DNA of 64,000 nucleotides from Marinomonas spartinae (GTDB lineage: Bacteria > Pseudomonadota > Gammaproteobacteria > Pseudomonadales > Marinomonadaceae): the NCBI RefSeq assembly GCF_900089775.1, contig NZ_FLOB01000002.1, positions 558,001 through 622,000 on the forward strand. The letters run 5' to 3'. The notes under the pieces are model-generated. The model saw only the letters and a list, made by a program, of their open reading frames with translations. It searched no databases and was not told the DNA's origin. The position numbers were made by a program, and so were the translations under genes. Each line of letters starts with the position of its first letter. The first letter of the stretch is position 1. Shown in pieces: positions 46,885 to 54,207 of this stretch.

Positions 46885-48387
46885 TTATGCCACTTTCGTG
46901 CGCTTGGCGATTTGTGGTGTTGTGGTGTTTGCCCTCACCAGTGCGGCGCCAAGTTTTGGACAAACTGAGTTACCACACATACGAACTTGCGCGGCTTTCG
47001 AAAGCTTGGTTCCGTCGTTTAGTTGGTCGATGATGTAGGAATCTGGAAAGCCTTGGGCGCGGTAAAGCTCTCGTGGTGTCAACATGCGCATACCGATATC
47101 AACGATTTGATAATCCTCTCCATGGATGGTCGCAAGCCCAAAGCGGTCTTTTGTGGTCACGGTGTGCAATGGCTCATCAATGGCGCGGCCTACGGCCGTT
47201 CCGTAATACTTCACTAGGAAGGCGCGAACCTCTCCTATATGATTGCCGCCAGCGGTGATGGTTGGCACTGGATCGGTGACAGGTGAGCCGTAATTGTTGT
47301 TACGTAGCTTGATTAGATGAGTTGTAACAATTCCTTGAGTATTCGCAGTGCCTAGTCTTTTTTGCTCTCCGCCAGCCGTAATAGTGTGTACTGGACTGCA
47401 AGCCTCATATCCAACACTGCCGCTTCGAAATTTAGTTAAAAAAGCTGTCACCAACCCAAAATGCCCACCTTTTACTTGCGCGCAAATTGTGCGCAGCGGC
47501 TCGTCTATTGGCATGTTGCGTTGATTGCTGGCATTGGCATGTTCTGTAATGAATGACGGCGCAACGAATGGCTTGTCAGATTCAATTACAAAGCGTTGTA
47601 GCCCCTTGGCGATACGTTTTAATGTGTTTTCAGCAAGAGGGCGCTTGCGTGTAAAAATGCTTGGGCAAGGCAGTGACCAATCAATGATGTCTGCCGCTGT
47701 TTTCCATGGCTTTAAAATGCCAGATTGCACTTCTAATGATTTAGGGTCTCCGTGGGTTGGTGTTGGCCAGCAAATCGGATGGCCATCGCATCGAGCAATA
47801 AGAAAGAAACGCTTGCGGGTTGTCGGTACGCCAAATTCAAAGGCTTTTAGTTCATTCCATTCAACTTTATAACCTAGCTTAACCAATTCTTTTACGAAGT
47901 TTTTAAAGGTTTTTCCTTTTTGGCTTTCGCCTTTCTGATTTAAAGCCGGTTCACCGTCTTTTACTGGCCCCCACGTTTTAAATTCTTCCACATTTTCTAG
48001 CATGATGACTTTAGGGCGAACGGTTGCGGCCCAGCGAACGGCAACCCATGCAAGGCCGCGAATATTTTTGTCTACGGGCTTGCCACCTTTCGCTTTTGAA
48101 AAGTGCTTGCAATCAGGGCTGAACCACGCGATCGCAACAGGGCGACCTTTGCATACTTCAGCAGGGTTTATATCCCATACTGACTCACAATAGTGCTCAG
48201 TATCAGGGTGGTTAGCTGCATGAAGACGAATGGCTTCTGGGTCGTGGTTGATGGCGATATCAACTGGACGACCTAACGCCATTTCTAAGCCTGTAGAGGC
48301 GCCACCGCCGCCTGCAAAGTTATCGACGATCAATTCTTGCGGTAGGTGCAAATCAAGCTGACCGTTTTGAGCGTTGAAAAAATGCAT
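46885..48387 (-). CDS. phage C5-cytosine DNA methyltransferase
   Basis: 500 residues. Motif I VDNFAGGGGASTGLEMA, motif IV AWFSPDCKHFSKAKGG (the catalytic Cys sits in PDC instead of the usual PC), motif VI MLENVEEF, motif VIII FGVPTTRKRFFLIA, and the late motifs TPRELYRAQGFPDSY and MCGNSVCP. The region before motif IX is long, with repeated DPVPTITAGG-type segments that likely belong to the target-recognition domain. No partner endonuclease is seen, so it probably protects phage DNA from host restriction. Confidence 0.88.
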   Translation of the reverse strand: MHFFNAQNGQLDLHLPQELIVDNFAGGGGASTGLEMALGRPVDIAINHDPEAIRLHAANHPDTEHYCESVWDINPAEVCKGRPVAIAWFSPDCKHFSKAKGGKPVDKNIRGLAWVAVRWAATVRPKVIMLENVEEFKTWGPVKDGEPALNQKGESQKGKTFKNFVKELVKLGYKVEWNELKAFEFGVPTTRKRFFLIARCDGHPICWPTPTHGDPKSLEVQSGILKPWKTAADIIDWSLPCPSIFTRKRPLAENTLKRIAKGLQRFVIESDKPFVAPSFITEHANASNQRNMPIDEPLRTICAQVKGGHFGLVTAFLTKFRSGSVGYEACSPVHTITAGGEQKRLGTANTQGIVTTHLIKLRNNNYGSPVTDPVPTITAGGNHIGEVRAFLVKYYGTAVGRAIDEPLHTVTTKDRFGLATIHGEDYQIVDIGMRMLTPRELYRAQGFPDSYIIDQLNDGTKLSKAAQVRMCGNSVCPKLGAALVRANTTTPQIAKRTKVA

Positions 48388-48410
48388 GGTTACTCTCCCT
48401 GTTGGGCGGT

Positions 48411-48878
48411 TTACGCCGCTTGTTCTTTGTTTTGTTGTAGTACGGACATGGCGAGTTCGAAGCCATGGAAGCCTTTAATAAAGACGTTTCTTTGGTCGGT
48501 TTTTAGGTCGCCGTGTTCGTTGCGTGGGTTGGCCCAGCTGTGAGGGTTTGCATAGATAGCGAGGGCGGATAGTGCTGCGTCGTTTTGTATATTGGCATGT
48601 TCAGCAAGCAAGTTGCTGATGCGAGCGTATGTATTGTTTAACGCGCTTTCTAATGCGGCGATTTCACGCTGTTGTGATTCGCACCGCATTGCCATACGGT
48701 GGTTTTCCGCCGCCTGGCGAGCAAGTGAGTCACGCATGTCTGGTGACAGTTTGGCGATGGCTTCAATGGCTTGAAAGCCCTCAATCGCCGCGACTAATTC
48801 GCGTACGCTGATTTCGTTTCCGTGTTTATCGTGGCCAGCAAGGTCGCTTAAATTCCAATCGATTGATAACGTGTTCAT
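48411..48878 (-). CDS. phage protein of unknown function
   Basis: 155 residues with a central helical, probably coiled-coil stretch (MRDSLARQAAENHRMAMRCESQQREIAALESALN). The start overlaps the stop of the gene before it (ATGA). The C terminus is KEQAA, an ending shared with the two genes upstream. No family recognised. Confidence 0.65.
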   Translation of the reverse strand: MNTLSIDWNLSDLAGHDKHGNEISVRELVAAIEGFQAIEAIAKLSPDMRDSLARQAAENHRMAMRCESQQREIAALESALNNTYARISNLLAEHANIQNDAALSALAIYANPHSWANPRNEHGDLKTDQRNVFIKGFHGFELAMSVLQQNKEQAA

Positions 48879-49561
48879 GCTGCTTGCTCCATTTTTTTGC
48901 CGTTTAGCTCGGCAATTTTGAATTCAATTACCCATACCCACTCGTTGTTATCCCATGAGTTTGGATAAACTTTGTCCCACATATCTTGAAACTGCTTGCG
49001 ATCACCAAATCGCCAATCTAAGCCGCTATTTGCGGCCATTTCTTCTGTAATGGTGCCCTCTGCTTTGGCGTCGGCTTCTGTGATGTCTTGGATTCGCTCA
49101 AGACGTACGTTGGTGATTTCCAGCACTAAGCGGCAAGCCCAGCGAGGCATGTGGATGGATGGCGTCCATGGTAGGTCTCCACGCTCTTCTAGCGAGTAAT
49201 CACAATCCGCTCTATAAAGAAGATCTTCATGATCCTTAACGTAGCCACCCCAGCAAAACGTCTCACGCACCCATAAGCGGTCGCCTACTGCGCCAAGTTG
49301 CTGACCGATCGGAATAACGCCTTCTTCTAGATATTCGGTGTTGTATAGAAGCCATTCAGCGGGCTGTATAACGCCATCATCCCGCCACTTGTCATGCTTT
49401 AGTCCAAGCAATTCAAATTCGTTTTCATCATCACCACTAGAGCCAATCCAAATGATTTGATCGACGATTTCTTTTTTCACTGGTCGACGTGTTTGGGTTT
49501 TGCGGCCATCAAGAATGGCTTGAGCCATGTCGGTGTTGAATAAAATCCCGCGCTCTTTCAT
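48875..49561 (-). CDS. ASCH/PUA-like phage protein
   Basis: 228 residues. It begins RGILFNTDMAQAILDGRKTQTRRPVK and includes GDRLWVRETFCW, MPRWACRLVLEITNVRLERIQDI and TEADAKAEG. These are the recurring segments of a common phage family with an ASCH-like (PUA-related) fold, thought to bind RNA or modified nucleobases. ATGA overlaps on both sides. It ends MEQAA, where the GGAGCAA bases double as the ribosome site for the next gene. Confidence 0.75.
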   Translation of the reverse strand: MKERGILFNTDMAQAILDGRKTQTRRPVKKEIVDQIIWIGSSGDDENEFELLGLKHDKWRDDGVIQPAEWLLYNTEYLEEGVIPIGQQLGAVGDRLWVRETFCWGGYVKDHEDLLYRADCDYSLEERGDLPWTPSIHMPRWACRLVLEITNVRLERIQDITEADAKAEGTITEEMAANSGLDWRFGDRKQFQDMWDKVYPNSWDNNEWVWVIEFKIAELNGKKMEQAA

Positions 49562-50475
49562 GCCGCTTGCTCCTGTTCTGCTGTTGCGATTTCAAACCAA
49601 GCGCACAGGCTGGTGAAGAGTTCGCGCGTGGTTAGGCTGGCTAGAGCAAAGGTGGCGTCCATATCAGACAAGCCACCGCCTTGAGAATCGTTGAATGCGG
49701 CCTCTTTGATGGCATCATCAAACTTAACTTTACGAATGGTTAGGTCATCGTGTAGCACAAAGTTGATTTTGTCGGTCCAGCGCAGGGCGAGGCTTTTCAC
49801 GTTCATGCCTTGCTGTAAGTGGCGGGTCACGTCTTCGGACAATGGCTCAAGATTTGTGAAGGCAATTTTTGCCTTGTCCATTGTTTGTGGCTCTTGGATG
49901 TCGCACGTTGCGCCTGTTTCTAGGCTGGCGGGTACGTCGTTCATCAGGAGCCAGTGGGTCATGGTGGCAGACGGTGACACTTGCGCTTGCAGTGGTGTCA
50001 TTGGGAAGCTGCCAAGCATGGTTTGCAGGTGCTTAAACGCTTGCTCGATCATGTTCGCGCTGGTGCTGTAGATGGCAATAAAGCCTGCTTTGTTGTCGAT
50101 GTGCATCCATACATCGCTGCGCTTGGCGTAGGCGGTAGGGCGCATGGTAAAGATCAGCTCGTCTTTGATGTCGGCTTTTTCTTTACGGCCCACTTTGCGG
50201 CCTTCGATTAATTCGATCTCGGCCACTTTCTCTTCCAACGCTTCACGAACCACAGAGGAAGGAAGGTTTTTCTCTTCTTTGCCGAAGCGCATTAGCAAGC
50301 AGTCGTTCGAGCGTAGCGACCATGTTTCGCTGTTGCGGACAAGTGGCATAGATCCGAAGCTGAACTCGTCTTGTGAGTCCACTTCTTTTAATGGGAATTC
50401 AGCAAGCGCGGCTTCTAACTTGTCGAAGTCGACCGTTTCTTTTAACTGAAATAACGTAGCGGTTTTGAAAAACAT
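49558..50475 (-). CDS. rdgC: phage-encoded RdgC
   Basis: 305 residues, full RdgC length. MFFKTATLFQLKETVDFDKLEAALAEFPLKEVDSQDEFSFGSMPL at the start, KADIKDELIFTMRPTAYAKRSDVWMHIDNKAGFIAIYS in the middle. RdgC forms a DNA-encircling ring that limits RecA loading; phage copies probably steer recombination during replication. It is in the SOS-type leftward operon, coupled by ATGA to the next gene. Confidence 0.92.
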   Translation of the reverse strand: MFFKTATLFQLKETVDFDKLEAALAEFPLKEVDSQDEFSFGSMPLVRNSETWSLRSNDCLLMRFGKEEKNLPSSVVREALEEKVAEIELIEGRKVGRKEKADIKDELIFTMRPTAYAKRSDVWMHIDNKAGFIAIYSTSANMIEQAFKHLQTMLGSFPMTPLQAQVSPSATMTHWLLMNDVPASLETGATCDIQEPQTMDKAKIAFTNLEPLSEDVTRHLQQGMNVKSLALRWTDKINFVLHDDLTIRKVKFDDAIKEAAFNDSQGGGLSDMDATFALASLTTRELFTSLCAWFEIATAEQEQAA

Positions 50476-50484
50476 GGGTGGCTC

Positions 50485-50763
50485 CTAAATGTGCTGCTGT
50501 GGATCTTTCCACGATGTGGTATATTTCCAAGGTTGTTTTTCGCTTGGCTCTCTTACTTTTTGCTTGATTAGTATTCGCTTTGCTCCGCCTTTTTTTGCTA
50601 TCTCAACAAATTCTTTGGCGCTTTTCGGGCTGCTGAGAATTGGCGATATCTGTTTCTCTTTCATTTTCTCCATGTAATGAACGGTCAATTCTTTAATCGC
50701 CGCCTCATAGTTCTGTTGCTGGATTTCGTTGTTTTCAGCAACATCTTCTACACACAAATCCAC
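50485..50763 (-). CDS. small phage protein of unknown function
   Basis: 92 residues from a GTG, overlapping the gene before it by 16 bases. A helical N-terminal half is followed by a basic part (AKRILIKQKVREPSEKQPWKYTTSWKD). No family recognised. Confidence 0.5.
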   Translation of the reverse strand: MDLCVEDVAENNEIQQQNYEAAIKELTVHYMEKMKEKQISPILSSPKSAKEFVEIAKKGGAKRILIKQKVREPSEKQPWKYTTSWKDPQQHI

Positions 50764-50903
50764 CGCGTTTTTTTGCGATCAAGCTTCCACTTTTGTACTT
50801 TCTCTTGGCATGAGGCAGCGCCGGATTTCTCAATTAAAGAAAGGCGCTTTTTAGCCATTTTCTCAGCCTCCATTATTGAGGCACCAAACACTGCAAAACT
50901 CAT
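50748..50903 (-). CDS. small basic phage protein
   Basis: 51 residues, ATG preceded by GGGAGAG. Helical and lysine-rich (MAKKRLSLIEKSGAASCQEK). Its end overlaps the next start. Supported by ribosome site and operon packing only. Confidence 0.45.
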   Translation of the reverse strand: MSFAVFGASIMEAEKMAKKRLSLIEKSGAASCQEKVQKWKLDRKKTRWICV

Positions 50904-50943
50904 ATCAACTCTCCCTTTAGCCGTTTAAGGCTTGTTTTTGATG

Positions 50944-51210
50944 CTAAAAATTTTTGATTGGCTCTAAGCCTATTGTTTGGTCGCCCTCTTGGTGCAACCG
51001 ATAAAGCATCGCGATTACCTGAGTTATTTCAGTTTTTAGGTTTTTGTAATCACCTCGCCCTTCCGAACAATGCACACCCTCTTTCACCACCTCCCCAGCT
51101 TCCTCGGCAATCTTAAGTAGCACATAGTTTGGTTGAGGAAATTTCAACATTGCTTTTTCAGCCTCTTTGGTAGCGGCTTCAATTAGTTCGATAAATTTTG
51201 GATCAGTCAT
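50944..51210 (-). CDS. MazG-like nucleotide pyrophosphohydrolase
   Basis: 88 residues. KIAEEAGEVVKEGVH resembles the EExxE metal site of MazG/dUTPase-type all-alpha NTP pyrophosphatases, and the later EITQVIAMLYRL supplies the second acidic helix. It would hydrolyse (d)NTPs and shape nucleotide pools during phage growth. A short single-domain version. Confidence 0.65.
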   Translation of the reverse strand: MTDPKFIELIEAATKEAEKAMLKFPQPNYVLLKIAEEAGEVVKEGVHCSEGRGDYKNLKTEITQVIAMLYRLHQEGDQTIGLEPIKNF

Positions 51211-51220
51211 TTCTGCAACC

Positions 51221-51544
51221 TCAGCCGTTTAAGGCTTGTTTGTAGTTTTCGTACCGCGCTACTTGCAGGTAGTGCGGAAACTTTTCGATGGTGAAGGCGG
51301 TGCGGTGTGTTTTGCTGTCTGCGTTGACGCTAAGCACCACTTCCCCGACTGCGAATTGCTCGCCGTCGCTGCGTGTGCAGCGCTTTACGCTTACTTCGCC
51401 ATTTACATTTACAATGCTGGCGATTTTTAAGCGGGTTTGATGCCCTTTGCGACTCCCAATTTCGATGATGGCCAGCGGCAAGGCTTGATCATTTAAGACG
51501 ATGATCTTTTGGCCTTTTTTGCGAGTAAAAGTGAAGCCGCTCAT
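51221..51544 (-). CDS. divergent CsrA-like protein with C-terminal extension
   Basis: 107 residues from ATG 51544, which overlaps the previous stop (TGATG). The first 45 residues (GFTFTRKKGQKIIV...LAIIEIGSRKGHQTRLKIAS) follow the CsrA strand pattern: the LTR-x-GE-like start, then a V-x-x-x-x-G-x-Q-x-R-x-G-I-like strand. A 60-residue extension of unknown type follows. It directly follows a clearer CsrA-like gene, so the two may be paralogues. The CsrA reading is moderate in strength. Confidence 0.5.
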   Translation of the reverse strand: MSGFTFTRKKGQKIIVLNDQALPLAIIEIGSRKGHQTRLKIASIVNVNGEVSVKRCTRSDGEQFAVGEVVLSVNADSKTHRTAFTIEKFPHYLQVARYENYKQALNG

Positions 51545-51759
51545 CACGCTGCGCCTTCGGTTTTTTCGGCGGTGTTGTGCTTGATGAGTTCGTCACGTAG
51601 CACTGTTACGTCGCTGCTGGCTTTGAACCCCAGCTTGACTTGGCATCCTTGCACACCCAGCGATGAGACGGACACAACGGTCTCTGTCTCGCTCGCAGGT
51701 ACGGTGATGGTGACCCCTTCTTGCGGTCTACGGCTTAAAATTAAAAATCCTTCTGACAT
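51544..51759 (-). CDS. CsrA-family RNA-binding protein, phage-encoded
   Basis: 71 residues. FLILSRRPQEGVTITVP aligns with the LILTRRVGET start of CsrA, and VVSVSSLGVQGCQVKLGFKASSDVTVLRDELIKHN aligns with its second half (V-x-V-L-G-V-x-G-x-Q-V-R-I-G-...-V-x-V-x-R-x-E-I). The first loop is longer than in host CsrA. CsrA dimers bind GGA motifs in mRNA leaders, so a prophage copy could redirect host translation or act on phage messages. Confidence 0.72.
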   Translation of the reverse strand: MSEGFLILSRRPQEGVTITVPASETETVVSVSSLGVQGCQVKLGFKASSDVTVLRDELIKHNTAEKTEGAA

Positions 51760-51768
51760 GGTTTTCTC

Positions 51769-52206
51769 CTAATGTCCTGTTTCTCTGTTTTGTGGCGCCT
51801 GTGGTGTTTGAGGGCGAGACTGTTGTGGGTGTTGCTGTGTGCGCTGTGGTTGATAGCCGCTTTGAGAGGGCTGATTAAAGCCCCCTTGAGGGGCTTGTGG
51901 TGCTGGCTGTTGCCAGCTGCCGTATGATTGCGGCTGTTGGTCGTAGCCCGTGTAGCCGTCTTGCTGGTTGGCGTCATCCCAGAAGATCATTAGCTTTGTC
52001 GAGCCGCTCATGCCAACGGGTAGGGCGTCCAGATCAAGGCTGATCTGAGGCATGGTGGCACCGTTTTCCGCTGGCCACGCTGTCACTTTGCCTAGCGTTG
52101 CGTAACGGTTTTTTTGTTTTGGCTGGCGGTTTTGGTCCAGTTCGTTGCTTGGGTACGTTTCTGCAACGTAAGCCAATCGGCCGCGAGCTAATGGTTGTCT
52201 TGCCAT
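51769..52206 (-). CDS. phage protein with Gln/Pro-rich disordered tail
   Basis: 145 residues. Residues 1-78 look folded (ARGRLAYVAETYPSNELD, TLGKVTAWPAENGATMPQISLDLDALPVG, STKLMIFWDD). The rest is almost all Gln, Pro, Ser and Gly. A folded head with a disordered tail resembles single-strand DNA-binding proteins in plan, but there is no acidic tip. No family recognised. Confidence 0.6.
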   Translation of the reverse strand: MARQPLARGRLAYVAETYPSNELDQNRQPKQKNRYATLGKVTAWPAENGATMPQISLDLDALPVGMSGSTKLMIFWDDANQQDGYTGYDQQPQSYGSWQQPAPQAPQGGFNQPSQSGYQPQRTQQHPQQSRPQTPQAPQNRETGH

Positions 52207-52217
52207 GGTGTTTTCTC

Positions 52218-52640
52218 CTAGACGATTAATGTATCGAGTGCGTTGTCACGTTTGCCTTTGTGGCCGCGAACGTGTCGGGTTCTTGCGATGGCGTGGTCTA
52301 TATCGCCAAATGAAAAAGGGGTGTCTTGCAGGGCTATAAAGCCTGCGAGCAGGGCGAACGTGATGGCGCCGCAGCGCAATGTGCTGGTGTACGAGGTGTG
52401 TAACTTGAATTTGATGTCACCACGCGCGACCGCAATGGCCACGGCATTGATGTTGTTGCGAGCGCCGTAGTGCTTACGCGCTGCTATCAAATGGTGGTTG
52501 ATCGTTGGGTCGGCTTTGCCGAGTTTGTGAGAAATTGTCTTAACGGGAAAACCGTACGCAGCGAGCACTAGAGGTTCTAGTTGCGTGGTGTTTAGCGTGG
52601 CTTTTTTGGATGCATAAAACGTTATGTTTGTCGATGACAT
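52218..52640 (-). CDS. LuxR-type helix-turn-helix protein
   Basis: 140 residues. LEPLVLAAYGFPVKTISHKLGKADPTINHHLIAARKHYGARNNINAVAIAVARG matches a GerE/LuxR DNA-binding domain, including the recognition-helix pattern before the RKHYGARNN segment. The C-terminal half is unknown. First gene of the leftward operon, just downstream of the LexA-box-like palindrome, so it may be an operon regulator. Confidence 0.72.
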   Translation of the reverse strand: MSSTNITFYASKKATLNTTQLEPLVLAAYGFPVKTISHKLGKADPTINHHLIAARKHYGARNNINAVAIAVARGDIKFKLHTSYTSTLRCGAITFALLAGFIALQDTPFSFGDIDHAIARTRHVRGHKGKRDNALDTLIV

Positions 52641-52724
52641 TCTTGTCTCTCCCTTGGTTTATTCTTAAAATCTACTCCAAAGGTAATTTATATGCAAATT
52701 AAAAATTTAAAAAATAAAAATAAA

Positions 52725-52748
52725 GTTACTGTATGTGCATACAGTAAC
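52725..52748. promoter_or_regulatory. LexA (SOS) box-like perfect palindrome
   Basis: A 24-base perfect inverted repeat containing TACTGTATGTGCATACAGTA, which matches the gammaproteobacterial SOS box (CTG-N10-CAG, with flanking TA and TA) at 16 of 20 consensus bases. It lies 85 bases before the first gene of the leftward operon. On the minus strand it is also followed by T-rich DNA, so it could instead be, or also be, the terminator of the XRE gene. Confidence 0.6.
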
Positions 52749-52780
52749 TTGGTGTTAGGATAGATGGAATAAGGGCTTGA

Positions 52781-53092
52781 TTAGTTGATCAGGTGGGTAA
52801 TATTTTCGATTAAAGCAATGGCGTGTTGGCGCTTTGGGTTGGGTAATTTGTTAATGGCGCAACTCAATGAGCCAATAAGCTTTGCATGGCTGAGCGCGGT
52901 AGGGCTTGAGAGATAGCCTCTCTCTAGGTAGAAAAAATCCTCAATTTTGCCAATGGTCATGTCATCGGGACGATGTCGATCCAGCTCCCACGATTTAATC
53001 GTGTGCACTGATCGTTTGATGTGCTTTGCGAATTCGTTCCTTGAAATTTTTGCGGCGTTCCGTGCGGCTTTTAGGTTTTTGCCGAACGTCAT
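52781..53092 (-). CDS. XRE-family repressor-like protein
   Basis: 103 residues. N-terminal helix-turn-helix (GKNLKAARNAAKISRNEFAKHIKRSVHTIKSWELDRHRPD), then a helical C-terminal part. The KSWE and RHRP features are typical of Cro/CI-type proteins of phage immunity regions. No protease domain. Divergent from the small ORF at 53314, with a strong inverted repeat between them. Confidence 0.78.
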   Translation of the reverse strand: MTFGKNLKAARNAAKISRNEFAKHIKRSVHTIKSWELDRHRPDDMTIGKIEDFFYLERGYLSSPTALSHAKLIGSLSCAINKLPNPKRQHAIALIENITHLIN

Positions 53093-53197
53093 ATGAGAGT
53101 CTTTTTTTAAGTTTTGGTTGTTGAGATTAAATATTAACCGATTGGTATGTTTTTTGCCGCTGAGTAATTGTTTATGAATTGTGTGCGTGTAGTGGGT

Positions 53198-53225
53198 CTA
53201 TCCGATTATCGTGTAAATCGGATAG
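53198..53225. promoter_or_regulatory. inverted repeat, probable operator
   Basis: CTATCCGATT (53198-53207) and AATCGGATAG (53216-53225) are perfect inverted repeats separated by ATCGTGTA. The bases TTATCGTGTA occur again at 53237-53246. Placed between two divergent genes in a phage regulatory region, this looks like an operator set. Confidence 0.45.
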
Positions 53226-53313
53226 TGTTTTGTCGTTATCGTGTAGAGTTAGCGTCATGTTATTGTAATGACCTCTGAAAGCGCTTACAACACAGGGCAG
53301 GAGGAAAGCCCAC

Positions 53314-53475
53314 ATGGAAAAAAAGGAAATAGAGGGTCGCATTAGGCAACTGGAATGCTTGCTAAATAATGCGAAAGACGATGGTAAGCTGGGGATGGTG
53401 GTTTATTATCGGATGATGCTGGATGAGTTGGTTGATGTGTTTGATAGATTAAATGACATCGTTGCTATTGGTTGA
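53314..53475 (+). CDS. small phage protein
   Basis: 53 residues with a strong GGAGG ribosome site 9 bases before the ATG. Helical throughout (EIEGRIRQLECLLNNAKDDGKL, YYRMMLDELVDVFDRLND). Possibly a small regulator. No family recognised. Confidence 0.55.
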   Translation: MEKKEIEGRIRQLECLLNNAKDDGKLGMVVYYRMMLDELVDVFDRLNDIVAIG

Positions 53476-53520
53476 TGCCACACAAGCGCAAACATTGCTT
53501 TGCGCTTGTGTGTGCTTGCT

Positions 53521-54141
53521 TTAGAAAGCGTATGTGCCTTTCAGCTCAGTAAAATGAACGTCGTCCATTTTCGAGTAGCCAAGGCCAGCAGACCATTTAT
53601 CGTTAAAATGGTAGGCCGCAAAGATATTTAGATTTTTGTCGTTATCATCTTCGCCATCGTCCACATCGCTGTATTTGATGTAAGCTGCTGATGCGCCCAG
53701 CTCTACGTTTGGTGTGATCATAGAGCGAATGCCCGCTTCAAGCTGGCCACCGTTTGTGTCTTCTTTGGCGCTTATGTTGCCCAAAGACGCTTCGACTTCA
53801 TAATAAATGCCGCTCAGCTTTGCGTATACGTCTGTTGTGCTGGTGACGCCATAGCGATAACCAAGGCCAAACTCGCCACGGCGCACGTCAACATCGACAT
53901 TACGATTGCTGATATTGATGTCGCCGCTGGTCGATTCAAAGCGACCCGCCAGAAACACGCTGTCGTTTAGTAGAATGCTGCCTGAAATCGCCGCACCATT
54001 TAGGTCAATATCGCTTGATCCAGATTGTTCTAATGTGCCATTTACATAACCAATAGACAGTTGATTCCATTGCGGTGCATCGGCGGCGTAGGCGCTGCTG
54101 ATTGATGCGAGTAGTGCGGTCGTGAGTAGTGTTTTTTTCAT
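53521..54141 (-). CDS. outer-membrane beta-barrel protein carried by the element
   Basis: 206 residues from ATG 54141 with GGAG upstream. Signal peptide about 1-19 (KKTLLTTALLASISSAYA). The mature part shows alternating amphipathic strands and ends in Tyr-Ala-Phe, the C-terminal aromatic signal for BAM insertion. About eight strands are likely, as in OmpA/Ail-type barrels. In a phage regulatory region it is a candidate lysogenic-conversion gene that changes the cell surface, for example for superinfection exclusion. Confidence 0.75.
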   Translation of the reverse strand: MKKTLLTTALLASISSAYAADAPQWNQLSIGYVNGTLEQSGSSDIDLNGAAISGSILLNDSVFLAGRFESTSGDINISNRNVDVDVRRGEFGLGYRYGVTSTTDVYAKLSGIYYEVEASLGNISAKEDTNGGQLEAGIRSMITPNVELGASAAYIKYSDVDDGEDDNDKNLNIFAAYHFNDKWSAGLGYSKMDDVHFTELKGTYAF

Positions 54142-54207
54142 TGATTGCTCCATGCCCATCCTTGTGATCTCGATGACGTAGGGCGGGCGCCATCGCGATA
54201 TAAAATC

